Part shown: in pieces, positions 1 to 6,032 of the stretch
Layout: each line of letters starts with the position of its first letter
Position numbering within the stretch: position 1 is the stretch's first letter
Source of the DNA: Clostridia bacterium
GTDB lineage: Bacteria; Bacillota; Clostridia; Oscillospirales; Butyricicoccaceae
DNA length: 8,079 nt
Direction: 5' to 3'
Assembly: GCA_017396925.1 (NCBI GenBank)
Contig: JAFQKM010000055.1
Coordinates: 1-8,079 of the forward strand
The notes under the pieces: model-generated
Seen by the model: the letters and a program-made list of their open reading frames with translations, nothing else
Database searches by the model: none
What the model was told of the DNA's origin: nothing
Position numbers and translations under genes: made by a program

Positions 1-18
1 GATTTTTCTTCAGTATAT

Positions 19-48
19 ATCATAGCACGCCTATCCCCTGCCGCGCAA
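19..48 (-). promoter_or_regulatory. Weak candidate promoter leading out of the window
   Basis: On the minus strand a TATGAT -10 box (19-24) lies 18 nt downstream of TTGCGC (43-48), a poor -35 match. It sits just beyond the terminator that closes the PBP1A transcript, which is where a new minus-strand transcription unit would begin. The gene it would serve lies outside the window, so this rests only on box similarity and position. Confidence 0.28.
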
Positions 49-101
49 GCATCCATCGGAGGAAACAATAGCCCCTTTGATCCCATCGAAAGGAATAATA
101 A

Positions 102-126
102 AAGCCCCCGGCAATGCCGGGGGCTT
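102..126 (-). terminator. Rho-independent terminator of the PBP1A gene
   Basis: A perfect 11-bp stem (AAGCCCCCGGC pairing with GCCGGGGGCTT) closes a 3-nt loop at 113-115. Read on the minus strand it is followed by a U-rich tail (TTTTATTATT). On the plus strand the downstream bases are not a T tract, so it acts mainly in the minus direction. It lies about 120 nt past the stop codon of the penicillin-binding protein gene. The 3' untranslated stretch between them (127-248) holds only minor GC-rich hairpins and no credible gene. Confidence 0.9.
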
Positions 127-248
127 GGGGTATTCTTCTGCTTCCCCAAAAAATCTTCGATTTTCCGGGGGCCCCTTTTCATTGCATAGATTTCGCGCGG
201 CAAAGCCTTCCGAAATCGGCGCCGCACTGGCGGCGGACTTCGAAGACC

Positions 249-2738
249 TTACGGCTCGATGTCGGTCGGCGGCACTGCAGGATCGTTCTCGTCGCCCGAG
301 GGGAACAAGCTGTTCCACCAGTCTTCGAAGGCCGAACCGTTGTCGCCTTCGGGGCGGTCGTTCCACCATTCATCGATGGAGCCGGGGATATCCATATCGT
401 CGGGCCAGAAGTCGGGAATGACGGCGTTGGCGTCGTTCTCTTCGTTGTGGACCTGGCAGAACTCGTCTTCCTTAAAGACATAGGCGCTGTCGGACACGGG
501 GACCGGGACGGGGAAGTTTCGATCGGTGACGACAATGCGCGAGACGGTGACCAGCTCGTCCAGCTTACAGAACTCGGTGGCGGGCAGCATGGTCTCGGGG
601 CAGAGCTCGACGGCTACATGGCAGTCGCAGACCTCCGAGGGGGCGTCTTCCTTGGCCACAAAGCCCGTTGCAACGCGGCTGCCGCGCTCGTCCTGGCTGC
701 AGAGGTCGCTGGGGATCTTGCCGCTGTCGAGGCAGTAGCTGACGCGCACCAGATCGGTGCTTTCGTTGAAGCTGCGGGCCGGCAGACCCTCGTGGACGCG
801 GGACATGACGTCCTTCCACAGCTGCAGGGCGGGGTTGACCGAAACGCCGGTGACCTCCTGCTGCTTGTCGTAGCCGAACCAGACAACACCCGAATAATAG
901 GGCGAGATGCCGGCAAACCAGCGGTCGTAGTTGCTGGTGGTGGTACCGGTCTTGCCGCCGGTCTCGATGCCGTTGCCCAGGGCCGCACGGGAGCCGGTGC
1001 CGTTGGATACGGCATACTTGAGCAGCTCGAGCATATAGGTGGCCGTCTTGGAGCTCATGGCTTCGGTCTTATTGGGGGTATTCTCCAGCAGGATCTTGCC
1101 TTCGGCGTCGTAGATCTTGCTGTAGAGGATGGGCTCGGTGTAATAACCGTCGTTGGTGAAGGCCGAATAGGCGGCGGTCATTTCCAGAACGGTGACGCCG
1201 TCGGTCAGGCCGCCCAGCGCCATGGCGCCGAGGGTCTTGTCGGTCTTGATCTGGGTCGAGCCGTCCTTATTGGTGACCGTACGGGCGTCGACCAGGCTCG
1301 ACATATTGAGGCGGTTGAAGCCGAAGTCGAAGGAACGCTCGGGGGTCAGCTGGTTGACGATATCAACGGCAACGGTGTTGAGCGACTTGGCGATACCGGT
1401 CTGCACCGTGACCTTGCCGCTGTAGACGTTGGATTCATTCTTGGGCCAGCCGCTGGCACGCAGCTCGAAGTTCTTGGGAACGTCGTCGATGACCGTGATG
1501 GGGGTGATCAGCCCGGCCTCGACGGCAGGGGCATAGACGGTCAGAGGCTTGATGGACGAACCGGGGGAACGGCGGGTCTGGGTGGCGCGGTTGAGCACGC
1601 GGTCGCCGGTCTTTTCACCGCGGCCGCCATAGAGGGCCTTGACCTCGCCGGTATAGGGATCCATGATGACCATGGAGGCCTGGGGCATGGTACCGTCGCG
1701 GCCCAGAACGCCGGGGAAGTTTTCCAGATCGGTAAAGACGGCGTCCATCTTGGCCTGGATGGCCGGATCGATGGTGGCGACGATGCGCAGGCCGCCGGTA
1801 TAGAGCAGCAGCTTGGCGGTCTCTTCGCTGTAGCCCTTCTGCTCGACCAGATCGTCGATGACCTGATCGATGATGGCGTCGACAAAGTAGCTCTGATAGC
1901 CGTCCTCTTCCTTGCGCTGGTCGGGATCGACGGCCTTGACCTGCTCGGCCATGGCGGCGTTATACTCGTTTTCCGAGATCTTGCCATAGGTCTTCATCTC
2001 GTTGAGGACGATGGCGCGGCGCTCGGCATTGTATTCGGGGAAACGGATGAGGTCGTACTTATAGGGGTTTTTGACGATGCCGGCGATCGAGGCACATTCG
2101 GCCAGAGTCAGCTCGCTGAGCTCCTTGCCGAAGTAGGTGTAAGCCGCCTGACGGACGCCGTAGGCCGACTGGCCGAAATAGATGGTATTGAGATACATTT
2201 CCAGAATATCATCTTTTTCATAATTCTTGTCCAGCTCCAGCGCGCGCATGACCTCCTGGATCTTACGCTTGACGGTGGTGTCGTTGTCGCCCGTCAGATT
2301 CTTGATGAGCTGCTGGGTGATGGTCGAGCCGCCGCCGAAATTATCGCGGATGGGCACGACAAAGTTGATGGCCGCACCGATGGTGCGCTTCCAGTTGACG
2401 CCGTTGTGCTCGAGGAAGGTATTGTCTTCAACGGCAATAAAGGCGTCCTGCAGGGTCTGGGGGATCTCTTCGATGTCGGCCCAGACGCGGTTTTCCTTGC
2501 CGTGGAGCTCTTCCATCTCGACCTCCTGCCCGTTTTCATCCACATAATAGATGAAGCTGGTGAAGTTGAGGCTGAAGTCCTCGAGGTCGATGTCGATGTC
2601 TTTGCTGACATACTCGCGGATGTAGTAGGCGAAGGCGGTGCCGCAGATGCCCACGCAGGTCAGACCGATCAGGATAAGGGTGATCAGGGTCAGACCGATG
2701 GCACGCAGCGGTCTTCTTTTCTTCTTGGTTTTGGTCAC
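249..2738 (-). CDS. ponA: Class A penicillin-binding protein, PBP1A family
   Basis: Bifunctional peptidoglycan synthase of 829 residues: it polymerises lipid II into glycan strands and cross-links their stem peptides outside the membrane. A short basic cytoplasmic tail (KTKKKRR) precedes one membrane anchor (about 13-39). The GT51 glycosyltransferase domain (about 65-250) shows EDNTFLEHNG with the expected catalytic Glu104, GGGSTITQQLIKN (135-147) and KDDILEMYLNTIYFG (175-189). The transpeptidase domain (about 350-650) has SSIK with nucleophile Ser394, SLN (452-454) and KTGTT (596-600), so all three active-site motifs are intact. A C-terminal extension carries CxxSG...C-type cysteine pairs (669/680, 713/724) common in Firmicutes PBP1 proteins, then an acidic tail with two WW pairs. 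The start is GTG, set by AAAGGAG 10 nt upstream. The gene appears monocistronic, with its own promoter and terminator. The family is certain; the symbol follows Bacillus usage. Confidence 0.96.
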   Translation of the reverse strand: MTKTKKKRRPLRAIGLTLITLILIGLTCVGICGTAFAYYIREYVSKDIDIDLEDFSLNFTSFIYYVDENGQEVEMEELHGKENRVWADIEEIPQTLQDAFIAVEDNTFLEHNGVNWKRTIGAAINFVVPIRDNFGGGSTITQQLIKNLTGDNDTTVKRKIQEVMRALELDKNYEKDDILEMYLNTIYFGQSAYGVRQAAYTYFGKELSELTLAECASIAGIVKNPYKYDLIRFPEYNAERRAIVLNEMKTYGKISENEYNAAMAEQVKAVDPDQRKEEDGYQSYFVDAIIDQVIDDLVEQKGYSEETAKLLLYTGGLRIVATIDPAIQAKMDAVFTDLENFPGVLGRDGTMPQASMVIMDPYTGEVKALYGGRGEKTGDRVLNRATQTRRSPGSSIKPLTVYAPAVEAGLITPITVIDDVPKNFELRASGWPKNESNVYSGKVTVQTGIAKSLNTVAVDIVNQLTPERSFDFGFNRLNMSSLVDARTVTNKDGSTQIKTDKTLGAMALGGLTDGVTVLEMTAAYSAFTNDGYYTEPILYSKIYDAEGKILLENTPNKTEAMSSKTATYMLELLKYAVSNGTGSRAALGNGIETGGKTGTTTSNYDRWFAGISPYYSGVVWFGYDKQQEVTGVSVNPALQLWKDVMSRVHEGLPARSFNESTDLVRVSYCLDSGKIPSDLCSQDERGSRVATGFVAKEDAPSEVCDCHVAVELCPETMLPATEFCKLDELVTVSRIVVTDRNFPVPVPVSDSAYVFKEDEFCQVHNEENDANAVIPDFWPDDMDIPGSIDEWWNDRPEGDNGSAFEDWWNSLFPSGDENDPAVPPTDIEP

Positions 2739-2889
2739 GTTTCTGATTCTCCTTTACAGTGCCGCCGGCCTGCGGAAGGGCAGGCCGCTCCTTCTGCACG
2801 GGGCAGAGCGGAGCACGGCTCTATTTTGGCGGACGCCGATGCGTCCAACAGCGAACAAACGAACGGTAAATCGGCAATTCCAATTTACG
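2739..2889 (-). other. Long hairpin-rich 5' leader of the PBP1A gene
   Basis: The predicted transcript start near 2889-2890 leaves about 150 nt before the GTG start. This leader can fold three local hairpins: 2831-2846 (6-bp stem GGACGC/GCGTCC, 4-nt loop), 2805-2822 (5-bp stem) and 2766-2787 (8-bp stem CGGCCTGC/GCAGGCCG, 6-nt loop). The last ends about 12 nt before the ribosome binding site. None is followed by a U tract, so they are not terminators as they stand. I recognise no known riboswitch class. No convincing leader peptide is present. Confidence 0.4.
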
Positions 2890-2896
2890 ACAAGGT

Positions 2897-2925
2897 ATTA
2901 TATCATGTTTCGATAAAAATTGCAA
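2897..2925 (-). promoter_or_regulatory. Sigma-A-type promoter of the PBP1A gene (extended -10)
   Basis: On the minus strand a perfect TATAAT (2897-2902), preceded by the extended -10 element TG, is spaced exactly 17 nt from TTGCAA (2920-2925, 4 of 6 matches to TTGACA). It points toward the penicillin-binding protein gene and lies in an AT-rich intergenic stretch. A second, ECF-like motif overlaps it: GAAAC (2907-2911), 17 nt, CGTA (2886-2889). Confidence 0.8.
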
Positions 2926-3002
2926 AACGGGCAATTTGTTCTTTCAATTTTAGTTTTTGCAGAATAATTTAAGATTTTTCGGGGAAAATGTTCTTAAAAA
3001 GC

Positions 3003-3008
3003 TATAAT
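3003..3008 (+). promoter_or_regulatory. Candidate -10 box for the BofC-like gene
   Basis: A perfect TATAAT lies 28 nt before the start codon of the small plus-strand gene. No convincing -35 hexamer occurs at 15-19 nt spacing (the bases there are G-rich), and there is no TG extension, so the promoter may be weak or activator-dependent. The TTGACA at 3018-3023 is too close to the start codon to serve as its -35 box. Confidence 0.4.
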
Positions 3009-3036
3009 TTTCTCATTTTGACAGGAGTCTTAACAG

Positions 3037-3366
3037 ATGATGAACAATCTACAGACCCGCGCCCTCTGTGTATTGGGGGCGTCGGCCCTGCTGATGGGAG
3101 CAGGGGCCGTACTTGATCTGCAGGCAAAGCCCGCAGCGGCAGCATCGATCCCGGTGGTTTCCGACGAGCCTTCCCTCCCTGCTCCGGCCTGGATGGTGGG
3201 CGCGCAGAACGGCGTGGTGGCCGTTTTCACCGGTGACGGACAGCTGGTGCGCTTGACCGATTCGCCGGTATCGGCCCTGCCGGCGGCCGATCGTGAAAGC
3301 CTCCTTCGCGGTATTCCGGTGGAGGACGATGTTCAGCTGGCCATGCTGCTGGAGGATTACGAATGA
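3037..3366 (+). CDS. Small exported protein with BofC C-terminal-like domain
   Basis: A 109-residue protein. The N-terminus has a hydrophobic segment (about 8-28) that fits a signal peptide or single anchor, followed by an Ala-rich stretch (32-36) that could be a cleavage site. After a Pro-rich linker, residues 55-109 read as GxVAVF, then LPxADRESLLRGIPV and a terminal LLEDYE. This pattern resembles the BofC C-terminal domain found alone in many small clostridial proteins; in Bacillus, BofC acts between the forespore membranes in the pro-sigma-K checkpoint. The domain call is from memory of the pattern, and a sporulation role is not shown. AGGAG lies 9 nt before the first of two adjacent ATG codons. 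The gene diverges from the PBP1A gene and ends at a shared terminator. Confidence 0.72.
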   Translation: MMNNLQTRALCVLGASALLMGAGAVLDLQAKPAAAASIPVVSDEPSLPAPAWMVGAQNGVVAVFTGDGQLVRLTDSPVSALPAADRESLLRGIPVEDDVQLAMLLEDYE

Positions 3367-3380
3367 TCCCCCAGCACCGG

Positions 3381-3408
3381 AAAAAGCCCCGCCGAGGCAG
3401 GGCTTTTT
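3381..3408. terminator. Bidirectional intrinsic terminator between convergent genes
   Basis: A 9-bp stem AAAAAGCCC / GGGCTTTTT (3381-3389 and 3400-3408) encloses a 10-nt loop. Because the stem itself starts with A and ends with T tracts, it yields a U-rich tail in both directions. It lies 14 nt past the stop of the plus-strand BofC-like gene and 26 nt past the stop of the minus-strand anti-sigma gene, so it should end both transcripts. Confidence 0.88.
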
Positions 3409-3434
3409 TCTTTTGTCAATCGGTTGAAATGGGT

Positions 3435-4439
3435 TTATTCGGTGAGAACCACAACGACCAGACCCTCTTCGGCGGCAGGATCAAGGGCAAAACGGCTGCC
3501 GTCGGTATCCTCCCAGAGGGCAAAGCCGGCCTTGCCGAGGCTGGCGTCGATCTGTTCGTGGACGGCGGCATCGTTGCGTACCGTGATGACCAGCGTAAAG
3601 CCGGGGGCGGTCTCCCCTGCCTGATCGGCAAAGACGTCGGGCAGATCCTCACGGCTTCCGGCGGCCACCATGCAGAAGCCGAAGCCGTCGGCCGCTTCGC
3701 CCAGCAGGGCGTCGAGCTCATCCAGCATCCCGTCGTCGAGCACAGGGCCATCTTCGCCGCCTTCCTTCGCAGGGAGGTCGGCTGCGCCGTCCATACCCAT
3801 GGGGGCGCCGCATTCAACGACCTGTACATGGTCTTCGGCATCGGTGAACCAGCCGGTCATGGCCTCTTCGATGCGGATGGGCAGTGTATTGCCATCGGCA
3901 GCTTCGGGGGTTTCGGGGGCGCTTTCGGCGGTGATCTCGTTGCCGGCCGTATACTGCGCCGACTTACGCTCGCTGCCCGGGGCCATGGTCTCGGTTTCCA
4001 TCACGGCTTCCTGTGCGGCGTCGGCGCTTTCGGCCTTGCTGCCCATACCCGAAAAGATCGAGGTCAGGCCGCCGTCCATGCCGAAGACGCCCACACAGGC
4101 GATGGCCAGCATGGCGGCTACCGTGCCGATCCAGCGGCGGGGGCGGCGCTTTTTCTGCACAGGCTGTGCGGCAGGGGCCGCCTTGGGAAAGGGGGTGACA
4201 TTGGTATCGGCCTGCGCATGGGCCATTTCGGCCGATACGGCAGCCATGATCGAGGTATGCAGTTCTTTGGGAATGGCGACCTCCTGCACGGCCCGGTTGA
4301 CCATGCAGATCTCGTCGCAGTAGCGGCGGCAGGCGGGACAGCTGCTGAGGTGGGCTTCCACCCGGCGGGCCTCATCGGCATCCAGCGCGCCGTCGATATA
4401 CAGATTGATCAAAAGGCGATAATCGTTACATACTTTCAT
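3435..4439 (-). CDS. Zinc-finger anti-sigma factor, membrane-anchored
   Basis: A 334-residue protein that should hold the adjacent sigma factor inactive at the membrane and release it on an envelope signal. The N-terminal zf-HC2/ZAS domain (1-45) contains the typical H30-x3-C34-x2-C37 zinc motif within HLSSCPAC. One membrane segment (about 103-120) follows a basic KKRRPRR stop. Then come an Ala/Glu-rich, low-complexity linker (about 133-185) and an extracytoplasmic domain (about 186-334) that I do not recognise, with two cysteines, C210 and C256. The start at 4439 is preferred over an in-frame GTG at 4457 because AAAGGAAG lies 7 nt before it and MKVCN is a typical beginning for this family. 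It is the last gene of the operon, 14 nt after the sigma stop codon. Confidence 0.9.
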   Translation of the reverse strand: MKVCNDYRLLINLYIDGALDADEARRVEAHLSSCPACRRYCDEICMVNRAVQEVAIPKELHTSIMAAVSAEMAHAQADTNVTPFPKAAPAAQPVQKKRRPRRWIGTVAAMLAIACVGVFGMDGGLTSIFSGMGSKAESADAAQEAVMETETMAPGSERKSAQYTAGNEITAESAPETPEAADGNTLPIRIEEAMTGWFTDAEDHVQVVECGAPMGMDGAADLPAKEGGEDGPVLDDGMLDELDALLGEAADGFGFCMVAAGSREDLPDVFADQAGETAPGFTLVITVRNDAAVHEQIDASLGKAGFALWEDTDGSRFALDPAAEEGLVVVVLTE

Positions 4440-4446
4440 AGCAATT

Positions 4447-4454
4447 CTTCCTTT
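4447..4454 (-). promoter_or_regulatory. Ribosome binding site deciding the anti-sigma start
   Basis: AAAGGAAG on the minus strand ends 7 nt before ATG at 4439 and touches the sigma stop codon (4454-4456). The alternative GTG at 4457 would place this site inside the coding region and has no good site of its own. Confidence 0.7.
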
Positions 4455-5044
4455 CACTCTTTAGACCGGAATGAAATCGGTTTGTTCCCGTTTTGTAATA
4501 AAAAATTTCGTAATTTTTCACGGGCCCTCGAAAGCCGGGATTTGACCGTGCCGACCTCGATCTTCAGGGTGTCGGCGATCTCGTCGTAGGACAGGCCGCC
4601 AAGGTCGCGCAGGATGACGATCTCCTTATAGCTGGGGGGCAGATCGTCGATGGCCTGCTGGATCTCGTGGCGCAGCTCGGTGCGCTCGTAGATCTCGACG
4701 GGATCATAGGTCGAGTCGGCGATCTCGACGGTATAGTCGCCGCTCTCTTCGTCGGTCAGCTCCAGCGGCAGCTCGGCACGGGCATTGCGTTTGCGGATAT
4801 GGTCCTTGCAGGCATTGACCGTGATGCGGTAGATCCATGTGGAAAAGCTGCTTTCGAGACTGAAGGTATTTAAAAATCGGAAAACGCGGATAAAAACTTC
4901 CTGGGATACATCCATGGCGTCGTGCTCGTTGCCGGTGTATCGAAAAGCCGTGGCGTAAACCTTGCGCTCATACAGGGTCACCAGCTTTTCAAAGGCCGCC
5001 GCGTCGCCCTCCCGGGCGCGCTCGACCAGCGCACGCTCATTCAT
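4454..5044 (-). CDS. ECF-type (SigW-like) RNA polymerase sigma factor
   Basis: A 196-residue sigma-70 family protein with only regions 2 and 4, as in extracytoplasmic-function sigma factors. Region 2 (about 20-86) has the core-binding stretch DAMDVSQEVFIRVFRFL (42-58) and the -10 recognition segment FSTWIYRITVNACKDHIRKR (67-86). Region 4 (about 124-182) has LPPSYKEIVILRDLGGLSY and a helix-turn-helix through DEIADTLKIEVGTVKSRLSR for the -35 element. Length and pairing with a ZAS anti-sigma factor fit the SigW/RpoE group. GGAGG lies 12 nt before the ATG and overlaps the end of the dihydrouridine synthase gene, so translation may be coupled. Its regulon is unknown; a possible target motif precedes the PBP1A gene. 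Confidence 0.95.
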   Translation of the reverse strand: MNERALVERAREGDAAAFEKLVTLYERKVYATAFRYTGNEHDAMDVSQEVFIRVFRFLNTFSLESSFSTWIYRITVNACKDHIRKRNARAELPLELTDEESGDYTVEIADSTYDPVEIYERTELRHEIQQAIDDLPPSYKEIVILRDLGGLSYDEIADTLKIEVGTVKSRLSRAREKLRNFLLQNGNKPISFRSKE

Positions 5045-5051
5045 AATGGTT

Positions 5052-6032
5052 TTACGCCTCCTTTACGGCGGGGTCTTCCTTTCGGATGGCTTCACAGATC
5101 GACTTGAGATGGGCCAGATCGGATACGCCCGACATCTGGACCTTGTAGGGCTTGACGCCCGACAGCCTGCCCAGATACCACAGGGCATGCTTGCGGAACT
5201 CGACAAGGGAACGCTCGCCCTTCCAGGCCACCATCTCTTCGGCATGGCGGATCAGCAGATCGAGCAGCTCGCCGCAGGTGGGGCGGCGCAGGTCACGGCC
5301 CTGCATCCTGCGCAGACAGTCTTCAAAGATAAAGGGGTTGCCCTCGGCGCCGCGGGCGATCATAACGGCGTCGGCCCCCGTCTCGTCGAGGATCTCGAAG
5401 CAGGCCTTGGCCGACAGGGCGTCGCCCGACGCCAGCACGGGGATCGAGGTGATGGCCTCGCGGACACGGGTGATGGCGGTGCGGTCGCTCTGGCCGGTAT
5501 ACATCTGGGCGCGGGTGCGGCCGTGGACACAGAGGGCCGCAACGCCGGCCTGCTCGGCCATTTTGGCAAACTCGACGCAGGTATCGGCGCCGGCCTCGAA
5601 GCCCTTGCGGAACTTGACGGTGACCGGCACATCTACGGCGGCCACGACCGCCTTGATGATGGCTTCGGCCAGCTTGGGGTCGCGCATCAGGGCGCTGCCC
5701 TCGCCGTTGCCGACGATCTTGGATACGGGGCAGCCCATGTTGATGTCGATGCCCTCGGCCCCCGAGATCTCGGCGGCCAGGCGTGCGCCCTCGGCCATGA
5801 CGTCCGGCTCGCTGCCGAAGATCTGGGCAAAGCAGGGCTTGCGCTTTTCGGGCAGATGAAGCATACGGGCGCTCTTTTCGTCTTTATAGGTCAATGCCTT
5901 GGCGCTGACCATTTCGGTATAGGTGAGGGCCGCGCCGTAGTCCTCGCAGACCGAACGGAAGGGCACATCGGTGACTCCGGCCATGGGTGCAAGGAAAAAG
6001 GGGCTCTCGACCTCGATATTGCAGAATTTCAT
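5052..6032 (-). CDS. dusB: tRNA-dihydrouridine synthase, DusB type
   Basis: A 326-residue flavoenzyme that reduces specific uridines in the tRNA D-loop to dihydrouridine, using FMN and NADPH in the cytoplasm. The TIM-barrel begins with FFLAPMAGVTDVPFR (12-26, FMN-binding loop). DINMGCPVSKIVGNGEGSAL (96-115) holds the catalytic Cys101. Lys140 in VTVKFRKG, HGRTRAQMYTG (170-180) and ARGAEGNPF (226-234) follow in the expected order. The usual NGD flavin-phosphate motif reads SGD (202-204). The C-terminal helical tRNA-binding domain (about 250-320) is present, so the protein is full length. Its ATG overlaps the CapA stop codon (ATGA), with AAGGAG 11 nt upstream, and it ends 7 nt before the sigma gene. 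Confidence 0.95.
   Translation of the reverse strand: MKFCNIEVESPFFLAPMAGVTDVPFRSVCEDYGAALTYTEMVSAKALTYKDEKSARMLHLPEKRKPCFAQIFGSEPDVMAEGARLAAEISGAEGIDINMGCPVSKIVGNGEGSALMRDPKLAEAIIKAVVAAVDVPVTVKFRKGFEAGADTCVEFAKMAEQAGVAALCVHGRTRAQMYTGQSDRTAITRVREAITSIPVLASGDALSAKACFEILDETGADAVMIARGAEGNPFIFEDCLRRMQGRDLRRPTCGELLDLLIRHAEEMVAWKGERSLVEFRKHALWYLGRLSGVKPYKVQMSGVSDLAHLKSICEAIRKEDPAVKEA

Noticed and set aside
146..165. Possible second terminator hairpin downstream of the PBP1A gene
   Set aside because: AAAATC/GATTTT gives only a weak AT-rich 6-bp stem. The strong GC-rich terminator at 102-126 is sufficient.
165..172. Extra copy of one terminator arm (CCGGGGGC) in the 3' flank, which could pair alternatively
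   Set aside because: Pairing with it would not clearly prevent termination, and nothing downstream in the window could be regulated.
2536..2799. Minus-strand frame starting in the PBP1A leader
   Set aside because: It begins at a GTG in the leader and runs out of frame into the PBP1A gene with an unnatural composition; it is a frame shadow.
114..2972. A 952-codon open frame on the plus strand spanning the whole PBP1A gene
   Set aside because: It is antisense to an intact gene with all catalytic motifs, has no plausible ribosome binding site and runs through that gene's promoter. Rare use of TTA, CTA and TCA codons in the GC-rich gene explains the lack of stops. The same holds for long plus-strand frames opposite the anti-sigma, dus and capA genes.
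3018..3023. Perfect TTGACA -35 hexamer
   Set aside because: It overlaps the ribosome binding site region of the small gene, and no -10 box lies 16-18 nt downstream.
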